From the NCBI GenBank assembly GCA_002733905.1, contig NVXK01000004.1, positions 105,418-169,417 of the forward strand: 64,000 nucleotides of DNA. The letters are read 5' to 3'. This stretch comes from Robiginitomaculum sp. (GTDB lineage: Bacteria; Pseudomonadota; Alphaproteobacteria; Caulobacterales; Maricaulaceae). Position 1 is the first letter of the stretch; each line of letters starts with the position of its first letter. The translations under genes and the position numbers were made by a program. The notes beneath the pieces were generated by a model. The model saw only the letters and a list, made by a program, of their open reading frames with translations. It searched no databases and was not told where the DNA came from. Below, in pieces: positions 41,743 through 52,073 of this stretch.

Positions 41743-43119
41743 TTATATCATCACTATGCTGGCGATAACATAGAGCACGATTGTTATGGCGCCTGCCAAA
41801 AGGGCATAGGGGAGTTGGGTTTTGACGTGTTCAAGCAAGTCACAGCCGCTGGCAATTGCTGAGACTGCGGTCGTGTCTGAAATCGGAGAGCAATGGTCGC
41901 CAAATACGCCGCCGCCTAAAATGGCTGACAAGACGAGTGAAGGCGGTAAGCCTAAATTGTGAATGAGCGGAACGCCAATCGGGATAAGGATCGCAAATGT
42001 TCCCCATGAAGTTCCCGTGGTAAATGACATCAAACCACCCGCGATAAATAGAATGGGGACGACGAGGACCAAGGGCAAATAATCGCTTACCATGCCTGCA
42101 ATGAAGAGACCCGTTCCGAGTTCTTTTAGGCTTGCGCCAAGTGCGAGTGAAAACAAAACAATTGTGACGAGCGGTAATAATTCCCCCATGCCTTTAAAGC
42201 CCGTTTCTACGAGTTGAACATGGCTGAATTTTCGGCTCATAAGCATCATAATATAGGCGACCAAGCAGGCAAGTGCCGTTGCATATAGAACTGATTTGGA
42301 GCCACTGCCTTTGGCCATGTCGCCGCCGCCTGTCCACAACATAAACCCAATCATTCCCAGCACCATCGTTGCCAAGGGAAGAACCATATATATGGATTTT
42401 GTCGGTGGGTATTCGTGTACATAATCTTCTGTAACGGGGGCCGCTTTGATTTCTGCATGTTTTAAAGGGCCATGAACCTTGGTGGTGATAACTGTATAAA
42501 AAACAATGATCAATGTTACGATGGCGTAGAAGTTTAGCGGCACTGTGCCCCATAATATTTGTGCAGCAGATTGTTCAAGTTCATAATCACTGAGCAAAGC
42601 CAATACATATGCACCCCACCCGTTGAGCAAAATCAAGATGCAAATAGGGGCGCTTGTACTATCAATAATATAGGCAAGGCGCGCGCGGCTCATGCCGTAT
42701 TTATCAAAAAGCCCTCGTGCTAAAATTCCAGATGTGAGCACGCTTAAGTTTGATTCTATGAAGATAATGATCCCTGTTAACATTGTGAGGAGGCCAACTG
42801 AAACGCGGCCCTTTGCAAGCCCGCTGCGTATTAGTTTTTCGACCATAGCCGTTACGCCGCCTGAAACGCGAATAAAGGCGAGCAGTGCGCCGACCATTAG
42901 AGAAAAGATCAATATCCGAGCATTGCCAGCATCGGTGAAGACTGCTGTTATCCGCTCCAAGCTGTTGATAAAACCAGTTAAAGGAAGCGAGACACTTGGT
43001 TGAGAAATTAAAAGTAACTCCGAGGTCAAAATTGCTAGAAATAGTGCGAGTATCACTTCTTTGCGCCATAATACGATTATGATCGCTACAATCGGTGGTA
43101 ATATCGTGAGCCAACTCAT
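41743..43119 (-). CDS. Na+/H+ antiporter NhaC family transporter
   Basis: Polytopic; GTSWGTFAILIPIGVPL and GGGVFGDHCSPISDTTAVSAIASGCDLLEHV motifs. Confidence 0.85.
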   Translation of the reverse strand: MSWLTILPPIVAIIIVLWRKEVILALFLAILTSELLLISQPSVSLPLTGFINSLERITAVFTDAGNARILIFSLMVGALLAFIRVSGGVTAMVEKLIRSGLAKGRVSVGLLTMLTGIIIFIESNLSVLTSGILARGLFDKYGMSRARLAYIIDSTSAPICILILLNGWGAYVLALLSDYELEQSAAQILWGTVPLNFYAIVTLIIVFYTVITTKVHGPLKHAEIKAAPVTEDYVHEYPPTKSIYMVLPLATMVLGMIGFMLWTGGGDMAKGSGSKSVLYATALACLVAYIMMLMSRKFSHVQLVETGFKGMGELLPLVTIVLFSLALGASLKELGTGLFIAGMVSDYLPLVLVVPILFIAGGLMSFTTGTSWGTFAILIPIGVPLIHNLGLPPSLVLSAILGGGVFGDHCSPISDTTAVSAIASGCDLLEHVKTQLPYALLAGAITIVLYVIASIVMI

Positions 43120-43211
43120 CTCTGCATTCCCCTTTAATCGTATTCTCAAAATAGCGCATTCAATGGCGCGTAAGAGTATTAGATTGCTATAATGATAAGG
43201 GCTTTATTGCA

Positions 43212-43231
43212 ATACCAATTTGAATTGGTAT
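43212..43231. promoter_or_regulatory. Perfect inverted repeat ATACCAATT-TG-AATTGGTAT between divergent transporter genes
   Basis: Direct reading; contains two ATTGGTAT octamers head to head. Confidence 0.75.
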
Positions 43232-43281
43232 ATATACAAGTCATAAAAGTATAAATGTTTTTAAGCGTATGAATTTGGGGA

Positions 43282-44862
43282 ATGATAAGAATGGCCGAGA
43301 GCTTTACATTATTAGATTGGATTATAATAGGCGGTTATGTGGGACTGCTCTTTGCTGTGGGGTGGCTGTTCTCTCGGCGGAAGTCTGAGAATGCGCGAGA
43401 TTATTTTTTAGGCGGGAATACGATGCCGTATTGGGTTGTGGCCATTTCTGTTTTGGCGACGTCTCAATCCGCAGCCACATTTTTAGGAGGGCCAGACCAA
43501 GGGTATCGTGGAAATTATACGTATTTAGCAACAAATATTGGTACGATTATTGCTGCACTTTTCGTTGCTAAAATACTCATCCCAAAATTTTATCAGCTTA
43601 AAGTGACAACAGTTTATGAGCTTCTCGCAGACAGGTTTAATGAAAACACCAAACGGGCCGCAGGAGGGATGTATTTAATCGGGCGTGTATTTGCCAGTGG
43701 TTCCAGATTGTACTTGGCAGCGATTGCGGTTTCTATGATTTTGTTTTCAAATATTGATGCCAGTAGCATCGTTATTTCCGCATTCCTTATGATGGTTTTA
43801 GGGTTTCTGATAACATTTTCAGGGGGCATAAAATCTGTTATCTGGAGCGATTTAATCCAGTTTGTTATTTATGGCGGTACGGCGCTGGCTGTTTTAATTA
43901 TCCTTTGGAATTCTATTCCTGCGAGTGGAACTGAAATTCTCAATGGATTAAAACATGCACCAGACGGGCAAAATAAACTTAAGTTTTTTGATTTTAGTTT
44001 CGATTTTTCAAAACCTTTTGCGCTGATGTCCATTCTGACGGGTATGACCTTATTGTCGATTGCAAGTTTTGGCATGGATCAAGATATGACCCAACGTGTG
44101 CTGAGTTGTAAAAATGAAAAAGAAGGTGGACGGGCTCTGTTGATCGCGGCCTTTATTACAATCCCCGTGGTTTGGGTGTTTGTGTCTATTGGTCAGCTTT
44201 TGCATGTATTTTATGAACGCCCTGATTTGATGGGCGAGGGTATTACCAGTGCAGCGGGGCGCACGTTTGAGGGCGAAAAAATTACGGTTTTCATGCACTA
44301 TATTCTTGGTGAGCTTCCTGCTGGAATGAGGGGACTTGTCACGGTCGGTGTTATCGCGGCGGCGGTTTCAACCATTAATTCAGGGCTGAATTCCATGTCA
44401 TCGGTTATTGTTGAAGATTTTTACCGCCCGTGGCGGAATAGACGCGGTATAGATACGGCAGAAAAACATTTTGTACGCGCAGGGCAAGTGTCTATGGGCG
44501 TGGTAGGCTTAGCTCTATTCCTTATGTCCGTTTTGTGCTTTTATTGGCAAAGGTATTCAGAAATGCCGCTCCTCGATTTTGCACTCTCTGTGATGGTATT
44601 CTCTTATTCTGGGCTTTTAGGCGTTTATTTCACCGTGATTTTTACAAAACGAGGCTCGCATTTGTCTGTGCTTTTAGCTTTGGCGGTAGGTTTTTTGGTG
44701 ACGCTTCTCTTGCAAGATTACATCATTGATACGCTGCACCTGCCCGAGAGTTGGAAGCATTTGGCTTTCTCATGGAAGCTTTGTATCGGTACGCTTATCG
44801 CGTTTTTGGTATGTGTGGCTGGTAATGATCAGCAAGTGAAGAGTTTGGGGGATGTAAAATGA
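43282..44862 (+). CDS. Sodium:solute symporter (SSS) family transporter
   Basis: ARDYFLGGNTMPYWVVAISVLATSQSAATFLGGPDQGY; ~13 TM. Confidence 0.9.
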   Translation: MIRMAESFTLLDWIIIGGYVGLLFAVGWLFSRRKSENARDYFLGGNTMPYWVVAISVLATSQSAATFLGGPDQGYRGNYTYLATNIGTIIAALFVAKILIPKFYQLKVTTVYELLADRFNENTKRAAGGMYLIGRVFASGSRLYLAAIAVSMILFSNIDASSIVISAFLMMVLGFLITFSGGIKSVIWSDLIQFVIYGGTALAVLIILWNSIPASGTEILNGLKHAPDGQNKLKFFDFSFDFSKPFALMSILTGMTLLSIASFGMDQDMTQRVLSCKNEKEGGRALLIAAFITIPVVWVFVSIGQLLHVFYERPDLMGEGITSAAGRTFEGEKITVFMHYILGELPAGMRGLVTVGVIAAAVSTINSGLNSMSSVIVEDFYRPWRNRRGIDTAEKHFVRAGQVSMGVVGLALFLMSVLCFYWQRYSEMPLLDFALSVMVFSYSGLLGVYFTVIFTKRGSHLSVLLALAVGFLVTLLLQDYIIDTLHLPESWKHLAFSWKLCIGTLIAFLVCVAGNDQQVKSLGDVK

Positions 44863-46493
44863 GACAGTATATAGGTTTTCGCCATTTCATTACTTTGCTC
44901 GCCTTCGGCGGCGCTGTGACGGGCGTGTCTGCATATGCACAGCTCGCACAACCTGTAGAATCTCCGCCTAAATCAATTTCGGGATTAAGTGACGCGAAGC
45001 TTAGGGCGATTGCGAATGGCGCGGTGCAGGCATTTGACACGCCTGGCTTGGCGCTTGGGATTGTGCAAGGGGGGCAGGTTAGGTTTGTTGATGGTTTTGG
45101 TCAGCGTGATATTGAACATAACAAATCGGTCGACGCAGATACATTGTTTCGTATTGCCTCAACCACCAAAGCATTCACATCTGCGGCCTTGGCGATTTTG
45201 GTTGATGAGGGTATTTTGCATTGGGATGATAAAGTCATCGATTTCCTGCCGGGGTTTCGGATGTCCGATGCATGGGTAACGCGAGAATTTACGATACGTG
45301 ATTTGCTTACGCATCGCAGTGGACTTGGGCGCGGAGCGGGCGATCTTATGCTTTGGCCAGAACCATCAGGATTTACGCGCGATGAAATCATATTTAATTT
45401 GCGTTACCTTAAACCTGTGACAAGTTTTCGGAGCCGATATGCCTATGATAATTTATTGTATATTGTCGCGGGTGAAGTCGTGGCAAAGGCCAGTAAAAGC
45501 ACATGGGAAGAATTTGTGCAGACACGAATTTTAGATCCCTTGCATATGAAGTGTTTTTCGGGAAAAATTCGAAAGTCAAAGCTTGAAAATGTGGCTATAC
45601 CTTATGGATTTATTGAAGAGAAAATTCAATCTATACCCCGTAATAAAATTGATGGGTCAGTGACAGCCTCTGCTCCTGCGGGCGGGTTGGTTTGCAATGT
45701 ACGTGGCATGAATACATGGATGCTTACTATGCTTGGGGGCGGGGCTGGGCCTAATGGCCAACGTATCTTTAGCAAAGCCGTTCGTGATGAAATGTGGAAA
45801 TCTCAAACGATACTGAGTGTATCTGCCTCTGAGAGAAAGTTGGATAACACCCATTTCAAAACCTATGCTTTGGGATGGCGTAAAGAAGACATGCATGGCT
45901 ATGAGGTCATATCACACACAGGTACATTATCGGGTATGCAGGCCTATTTGGCTCTGGTGCCAGAGCTTGATTTAGGGGTGATTATTTTAAATAATGGTTC
46001 CAATTATGGTGCGCGTAATTCTGTTATGCAAAGCGTGTTGAAAGCTTATATGGGGCAAGAAAAGCAAGATTGGGTTGACTATTATGCTACGCGTCAGAAA
46101 GACGCCGCTGAACGCCGCAAACTGGTCGCAAGTAATGATAATGCTTCTGACGGAGGTAGTTGGAAAGGTTCTGGAAAAGTCCTGCGGCCACTTACTGACT
46201 ATAGTGGTCTTTATCAAGATGCGTGGTTTGGTAAAGTTGACATAAAAAACGGGGCAAATGGTTTACGTTTTCGTTCTCACAAGTCAAAAAACATGGTGGG
46301 TAGGCTTGAGCCTTTCGATCAAAATACATTCATTGTACGCTGGGATAACAGAGGGTTTGGCGCGGATGCCTATGCACGGTTTGAGACGAATTTTAAAGGT
46401 GTGATTTCTGGTATCACGATGCGCCATGTTGATCCAAATGCAGACTTTAGCTTTGACTTTCAAGATTTGAATTTCGAGCGACTTAGTGAATGA
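44859..46493 (+). CDS. Serine hydrolase, beta-lactamase class C-like
   Basis: RIASTTKAFTSAALAILVDEG (SxxK), RYAYDNLLYIVAGEV (YxN), ISHTGTLSG. Confidence 0.9.
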   Translation: MRQYIGFRHFITLLAFGGAVTGVSAYAQLAQPVESPPKSISGLSDAKLRAIANGAVQAFDTPGLALGIVQGGQVRFVDGFGQRDIEHNKSVDADTLFRIASTTKAFTSAALAILVDEGILHWDDKVIDFLPGFRMSDAWVTREFTIRDLLTHRSGLGRGAGDLMLWPEPSGFTRDEIIFNLRYLKPVTSFRSRYAYDNLLYIVAGEVVAKASKSTWEEFVQTRILDPLHMKCFSGKIRKSKLENVAIPYGFIEEKIQSIPRNKIDGSVTASAPAGGLVCNVRGMNTWMLTMLGGGAGPNGQRIFSKAVRDEMWKSQTILSVSASERKLDNTHFKTYALGWRKEDMHGYEVISHTGTLSGMQAYLALVPELDLGVIILNNGSNYGARNSVMQSVLKAYMGQEKQDWVDYYATRQKDAAERRKLVASNDNASDGGSWKGSGKVLRPLTDYSGLYQDAWFGKVDIKNGANGLRFRSHKSKNMVGRLEPFDQNTFIVRWDNRGFGADAYARFETNFKGVISGITMRHVDPNADFSFDFQDLNFERLSE

Positions 46494-46511
46494 TCTAAGT
46501 CAGATCGAGTG

Positions 46512-48080
46512 TCAGTCATTCCTATGTTTTCGCAAACTACGCCCATAATTGGGGGTTGTGGATTTTTCGGATGTATCGGCAATTTTCCCATTGACGATTA
46601 CGGCGTCAAAGCCTGAAGGTTGCGCGTAAATATCTGTCCAATTAGTGCCTGCTTTTACATGCTTAAGGTCGATCACTAAAATATCTGCGGCCAAACCTGC
46701 TTTTAAAATTCCGCGCGATTTTAGCCCGAATGTTTGCGCTGTAAGGCTGCTCATTTTATGTATGGCCAATTCGATAGAGAGGAGCTTGTCGCGCACGACA
46801 TATTCTTCGAGTATTTTGGGAAATGATCCAAATGAACGCGGATGACGCATGGTTGGGCTGCCATCTGAGGAAATGGAAATATCGGGCGCTGTAATAAATG
46901 CATTTTGTGTTTCTTTGGTCATAATGAAATGTGCCGTTGATGGGCCGCTATGTCCAAAATCTATGATAAGCTCTTCTGGGCGCTTTCCTGTAATGTTCGC
47001 AACATCTTGCAGGGTTTTTCCTGCGTATTGACCTCTGGAAATGAGAATGGCGTCAGGGCCGTTACGGCGTTTGATTTTTGCGCGTAGGAAAAGTTCAAAC
47101 TCTTCACGACGGTTTTTTACGGCCTCGTTAAATTCGCTCTTTCGTTTGGCCCATTCAGGGTAGAGGTAAATCATACTGCCAAAGCTTGCGAGATAAGGAT
47201 AGACATCAGCGCTAACGGTCATGCCGTCTTGTCTTGCATCTCTAATTTGCTTTAGAATATCCTCCCCCTGTGTACGGGTTTTACCGTATACGACTTTAAT
47301 ATGGGTGATGTTTACACGTGCAAAACGGCCTTGTTTAATGACTTCCTCAACAGATTGCGCGACTTTGTCATCATCTTCGTTACGTATATGGCTTGAGATA
47401 ATTCCGTCATATGCGCCTACAATTTTTGCTAAACCATTTAGCTCGTTTTCGTCTGCATAGCGGCCTGGTAAATATTCAAGCCCTGTGCTCAACCCATAGG
47501 CGCCTTGCTCCATCGCGCTCTTGAGTAGTGCTTCCATCTTGCCTTGTTCTTGCTGGGTGACTTTGTTTTTTTCGCCACCACCAGACCGTAGCCGAAGTGA
47601 TCCATGCCCAACTAAAGCTGCAATATTGGGCCCCGTGCCATGGTTGTCTATGGCAGCAAGCCAGTTCGTAAAGCTCATTTCGTTGTTCGGGCTAGAACCG
47701 TCTTGGCCTAAAATAACGGTCGTGACGCCTTGGCGTAAAAAGTTCTTTAAGTAATCATTGTTGTCTTGCAAAGGGGCCCCGTGGGCGTGAGCATCGATAA
47801 ACCCAGGTGTGACAATTTTATGTTTGGCGTCTAATATCTGTATGGCTCGGGTTTTAGTTTGATCCGTTTTACCTACAAATGCGATCTGGCTATCGCGTAC
47901 AAGCACATCGCCTTTATATGGAGGTTTTCCTGTACCGTCTACAATCATACCACCATGAATGTAGAGGTCATATTCAAGCGCGTAATTGGGCGTGTTTCGC
48001 TCTACTGCTATGTCCTTTTGACTACATGAGCTGAGGGAAAATAATCCTAAAAATACCAGAGTTTGAAGTATGAATTTCAT
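46512..48080 (-). CDS. D-aminoacylase / N-acyl-D-amino-acid deacylase family lipoprotein
   Basis: Lipobox LFSLSSCS; DLYIHGGMIVDGTGKPPYKGDVLV, VTPGFIDAHAHGAP, GLSTGLEYLPGRYA, ISSHIRNEDD. Confidence 0.88.
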   Translation of the reverse strand: MKFILQTLVFLGLFSLSSCSQKDIAVERNTPNYALEYDLYIHGGMIVDGTGKPPYKGDVLVRDSQIAFVGKTDQTKTRAIQILDAKHKIVTPGFIDAHAHGAPLQDNNDYLKNFLRQGVTTVILGQDGSSPNNEMSFTNWLAAIDNHGTGPNIAALVGHGSLRLRSGGGEKNKVTQQEQGKMEALLKSAMEQGAYGLSTGLEYLPGRYADENELNGLAKIVGAYDGIISSHIRNEDDDKVAQSVEEVIKQGRFARVNITHIKVVYGKTRTQGEDILKQIRDARQDGMTVSADVYPYLASFGSMIYLYPEWAKRKSEFNEAVKNRREEFELFLRAKIKRRNGPDAILISRGQYAGKTLQDVANITGKRPEELIIDFGHSGPSTAHFIMTKETQNAFITAPDISISSDGSPTMRHPRSFGSFPKILEEYVVRDKLLSIELAIHKMSSLTAQTFGLKSRGILKAGLAADILVIDLKHVKAGTNWTDIYAQPSGFDAVIVNGKIADTSEKSTTPNYGRSLRKHRND

Positions 48081-48105
48081 GAATAAACTCTCTCGTCATG
48101 CAAAA

Positions 48106-49521
48106 TTATTTTATGGTCTTAATTGTAGAGGCGCGGTCTAAATATGAGTGTTCTGGATTACTCTGTAAGGGGAGTAGCGGTGTGACAGATACGCCGTTCA
48201 ATATCCCTTTATAGAGTGTGCCGTCAGCTTGCAAATACCCCATCCCATGTACATCGTGAATGACATAGGGCTTTCCATCCGAATGCCCCAATAGCATCAT
48301 AACATGGCCAGGAATGTAAATCAGATCACCAGGTTGGCCTTGTTTTAATCTGTCAATTTTGTCTTGGCGTAGAGCGTCTTTGTCATAGCGCGCATTGATG
48401 CCAATTTCGCTACGGCCTTGGTCACCAGAGTTTCGGGGGAGTTTTATCCCAAATGATTTGTAAACTTCGGAAACGAACCCTGTGCAATCACGGCCATTAA
48501 AGCGGTGTCCCCAACCATAACGCTCCCCTAGGAATTTGAATGATTGTTTGAGGATATTTTCTTGTGTAAAGGGTAAATAGCCTACATGCACATCGTCTTT
48601 GCGGGCAATCAGTGCGTGTTTAAAATCCAAACTTCCATCGTCATTGCGTATAGGCAGAAGTACCATATGGCTTAGATACGGATTTTGGCCATATAGGTTA
48701 TGTTGTAAACTCTCTGGGCGTGATAAAGGAATTTTTGTTCCCATATCCAACTGTAATTCCGAAACTTTGGCGACTTCAGGGTTGTAAACTGTCGAGACTT
48801 TATCACCCGTGATGATGAGGAATGTATCGGAATTTGCATATTTGAAAACCTGTTCACGTGAACCCATAGCAATGTCTTCGACGGGGGCCCAAGCAATATA
48901 ATTATAGGATTGAACAAGAACCCATTTCCCGTCGTTGCTTTCATGCAATACGGCAAGGGCGTCTCCGGGGAAAAGAACGCTTTCTTGAAAGCGCTCAATG
49001 TCACGGTCATCTGCATTTTCGCTAAATAACAAATCAGACGTGGGGTAGGTACGAATGGAGGTACGCCGTACTGTCAAAGCAAATTTGACGGGGTTGGTGG
49101 GGTGAATGGCGTCCAAATTTAATGCGTCTTCGTAACGTGCAAAATCAATGTCGGTTACAGGTGTGCCATCTGTGAAAATACGGGGAAATTTCGGGACGTT
49201 ACTGATAGAGCGTATGCGCGATATGAGTTCGTCTTTTGAGAGCGTGCTTGGTTGGGATTCAATGTCATATAATGATGGGTCTTGCGCCGTGTTGGTTTCG
49301 TTGAACGTTTGGATGTCCTGTGCACTCATGATCACATTTCGTATAGTGAGCTTGTCAATCCAATAATCTGCTGACAGATGTTTTTCAGAGACGCCAATGA
49401 CGTCTGACACAAAGCTATCTTCAAAACCTAAATCACTTGTTTGGGGGTGATGGGAAGAGGGCGCACATGACGTCATTAGCATAGCCATAGTCCCGCACAG
49501 AAAACCGATTTTTATGTTCAT
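48106..49521 (-). CDS. SH3-domain, C40 (NlpC/P60) family peptidase, YkfC-like
   Basis: Lipobox MLMTSCAP; LGERYGWGHRFNGRDCTGFVSEVYKSFGIKLPRNSGDQ, PGDLIYIPGHVMMLLG; start set at MNIKIGF. Confidence 0.88.
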   Translation of the reverse strand: MNIKIGFLCGTMAMLMTSCAPSSHHPQTSDLGFEDSFVSDVIGVSEKHLSADYWIDKLTIRNVIMSAQDIQTFNETNTAQDPSLYDIESQPSTLSKDELISRIRSISNVPKFPRIFTDGTPVTDIDFARYEDALNLDAIHPTNPVKFALTVRRTSIRTYPTSDLLFSENADDRDIERFQESVLFPGDALAVLHESNDGKWVLVQSYNYIAWAPVEDIAMGSREQVFKYANSDTFLIITGDKVSTVYNPEVAKVSELQLDMGTKIPLSRPESLQHNLYGQNPYLSHMVLLPIRNDDGSLDFKHALIARKDDVHVGYLPFTQENILKQSFKFLGERYGWGHRFNGRDCTGFVSEVYKSFGIKLPRNSGDQGRSEIGINARYDKDALRQDKIDRLKQGQPGDLIYIPGHVMMLLGHSDGKPYVIHDVHGMGYLQADGTLYKGILNGVSVTPLLPLQSNPEHSYLDRASTIKTIK

Positions 49522-49529
49522 AATAGGCC

Positions 49530-50693
49530 TCATGATAATGATAGTAATATTTTGCCAATCAACAAACCGCCACCAGTACCAATAATATATCCCAACATCG
49601 CCATCAGTACGCCAATCGGGATGAGGGCGCGTGAATAGGCTGCCGCAAGAATGGGCGCGGACGCAACGCCGCCTATATTCGCCAGTGAAGCCACGCCACA
49701 TGAAAACAAATCAAGCTTGAAGAGTTTGGCCGCAATAAGCATAACGATCCCGTGGATCGTTAAAATCATGAAACCTGCCATAATAAACAAGGGTGCTTGA
49801 CCAAGCTCTGCAAAATTTGCGCGTGACGCTATAAGGGCGATAATTCCGTATAACAATATATTGCCGAGTTCACTTGATCCTGCCACGCTGCCAATGCGGG
49901 TCATGGCCGCGAGCGAGCCAAGTATTGTGACAATCAATACGGTCCATGTGGTTTTAGAAAAGAATTCGGTTACAGGTAAGAAATTTGCAAAGTATTGGGC
50001 GAGTGCAGAAACGCCGAGTGCGAGCCCAATCAAAAACAAAAGCGAAGATGTTGTGATGTTCGCAGGCGTTCCTTGCGAATCCGCCTCTAATTTTGCGCCG
50101 ATTTCATCAATAAGTTTAGTATTGCTCTTCGTCCATTTATTGAACTTCGGTGCCAGTGGAACGAATGAGAGAAGTAAAACCACCCATATGGCATAATCAA
50201 TAGAATCCATGAGTAGGGAATATCCCATGCTCGCATCGGGGATATTAAGTGCGCCTTGCACGGCAACCATATTGCCCGTTCCCCCCATCCAACTCCCACT
50301 TAGCGCTGCAAATGTCATCCAACTTCCTTCAGGAAGCCATGTTTTGAGCACTAAAAATGTAATGATAAACCCTAGGCCGATACTCAAACTGGCCGTAATG
50401 AAGGCAATGAGCATTTTGGGGCCAAGAGCCGCAATTTTTCGAATGTCGCCTTTGAGTAAAAGGAGAAAAATCATTGAGGGAAGTAGATTGCCCTTGAGGC
50501 TGCTATACGCTGTATTAACACTGTCCGTTTTTGTCCATGCCCCAAATGTGGAGAGAAGCATGATGACGAAATATAGAATAACAATACCGGGTATGATTTT
50601 GAAAATTCTATATTTTTGCGTAGATTCCAGCGCACTTAAGCCGCCGCAAATCGCAAATAAAATGGCAATATATGCAAATCCACTCGTAATCAT
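49530..50693 (-). CDS. DUF819 family membrane protein (putative transporter)
   Basis: Polytopic; LSGSWMGGTGNMVAVQGALNIPDASMGYSLLMDS, LANIGGVASAPILAAAYSRALIPIGVLMAMLGYIIGTGGG. Confidence 0.82.
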   Translation of the reverse strand: MITSGFAYIAILFAICGGLSALESTQKYRIFKIIPGIVILYFVIMLLSTFGAWTKTDSVNTAYSSLKGNLLPSMIFLLLLKGDIRKIAALGPKMLIAFITASLSIGLGFIITFLVLKTWLPEGSWMTFAALSGSWMGGTGNMVAVQGALNIPDASMGYSLLMDSIDYAIWVVLLLSFVPLAPKFNKWTKSNTKLIDEIGAKLEADSQGTPANITTSSLLFLIGLALGVSALAQYFANFLPVTEFFSKTTWTVLIVTILGSLAAMTRIGSVAGSSELGNILLYGIIALIASRANFAELGQAPLFIMAGFMILTIHGIVMLIAAKLFKLDLFSCGVASLANIGGVASAPILAAAYSRALIPIGVLMAMLGYIIGTGGGLLIGKILLSLS

Positions 50694-50779
50694 AATGTTG
50701 CCTTGTATACTTAAATTGGGTTCGGTATTTTTCTTCGCAAATACACTTCAGTCAAAAACCTTCACGACCAGAGTGATGC

Positions 50780-52024
50780 TTATTTATGTGCGTAGGCTTG
50801 TGTTTTTTCTAAAACGCGCAGTATATTACCACCCCATATTTTCCCGATGTCTTCTTGGCTATAGCCGCGTTTTATGAGTTCATTTGTAACATTCATCGTT
50901 TCAGAGGCATCCATCCATCCCTCGATTTTACCGCCACCATCAAAGTCAGAAGAAATGCCGACATAGTCAATGCCAACAGTTTTAACCACATGGTCAATGT
51001 GGTGAACAAGGTCGGATACATTCGCTGCGGGGGATAATTTGTTAGCAGCTTCCATTTTCTTGTCATAGGCGTTTTCTGTCGCGCTATCCATTGATAAGAA
51101 TGCCATATCATCTAATAGCCCCATCTCGTCACGTACTTTCGCTTTAAAGGCCTCTTGTTCAGGTGTCAGGTTTTTAAGGTATGGGCCGTAAGCGACAATC
51201 TGGACGACACCACCCGTTTTTGCCAATGCATGTAATTGTTCATCATCGAGGTTTCGCACATTATCAGCGACACCTCGCGCACCAGAATGAGAGGCGATGA
51301 CAGGCACTTTAGACAGAGCCACAGCCTGCATCATTGTCTCTTTTCCTGCGTGTGATACATCAACCATGATACCGGCTTCATTCATTGCGATAATTAAGTT
51401 CTTTCCAAGTGGCGATAATCCGCCGTGTTGGCTTTGCGTTTCGCCTTTACTATAGCTTGGGTTAGAACTGTCACCGAATTGATTGTGGCCTACATGGGTG
51501 ATGCCCATATAGCGTACGCCGCGTTTAGCCCACATATCAACATCAGCAACAGAGTGACCAAGGGGGAAGGCGTTTTCTAACCCGATAAAAGCAATGCGTT
51601 TTCCTGATTTGTGTATGCGGCGCGCATCTTCAGCGGTCAAAGCCAACTCGATTTCATTACTATATTTCTCAGTGAGGCGTTTTATGGCGTGATAGCGTGT
51701 TTCGGCAATGTCTGCGGCCTTGGCAATGGCGTCTTTGGTATCGTCACCTTGTGGAGAAAATACAATGAGAAATGCGCCGTCCATGCCGCCAGATTTCATT
51801 TTTGCTAAATCGACACGGCTCTTTCCACTTGCCCATGGATCCATGTCTTCTGCTATCAAGTCTAGTTCCAAATCAATATGGCTATCTAGAACGAGTGTGG
51901 TTTCATGAATGGATTGCGGGGTAGGTGGCTGAGAAACGCTGGCGTCATTCTCTTGCGGGGCACAGGATTCGAGCGCCAATATAAGGGTAAGTATAGCGAC
52001 ACTTGTTTTGAATTTATGAGTATA
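50780..52024 (-). CDS. Membrane dipeptidase, peptidase M19 family
   Basis: TLVLDSHIDLELDL, VRYMGITHVGHNQFGDSS, MVDVSHAGKETM, PVIASHSGARGV, GISSDFDGGG. Confidence 0.93.
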   Translation of the reverse strand, partial: YTHKFKTSVAILTLILALESCAPQENDASVSQPPTPQSIHETTLVLDSHIDLELDLIAEDMDPWASGKSRVDLAKMKSGGMDGAFLIVFSPQGDDTKDAIAKAADIAETRYHAIKRLTEKYSNEIELALTAEDARRIHKSGKRIAFIGLENAFPLGHSVADVDMWAKRGVRYMGITHVGHNQFGDSSNPSYSKGETQSQHGGLSPLGKNLIIAMNEAGIMVDVSHAGKETMMQAVALSKVPVIASHSGARGVADNVRNLDDEQLHALAKTGGVVQIVAYGPYLKNLTPEQEAFKAKVRDEMGLLDDMAFLSMDSATENAYDKKMEAANKLSPAANVSDLVHHIDHVVKTVGIDYVGISSDFDGGGKIEGWMDASETMNVTNELIKRGYSQEDIGKIWGGNILRVLEKTQAYAHK

Positions 52025-52073
52025 CATAATATATTTCCTTAACGCGATATTTGATCTCTTGTTCAGATTGATA

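Noticed and set aside
44859-46493. Calling the class C beta-lactamase-like protein an antibiotic-resistance gene
   Set aside because: The SxxK/YxN fold is shared with DD-peptidases and esterases; genomic context favours a peptidase-type role, so no resistance claim is made
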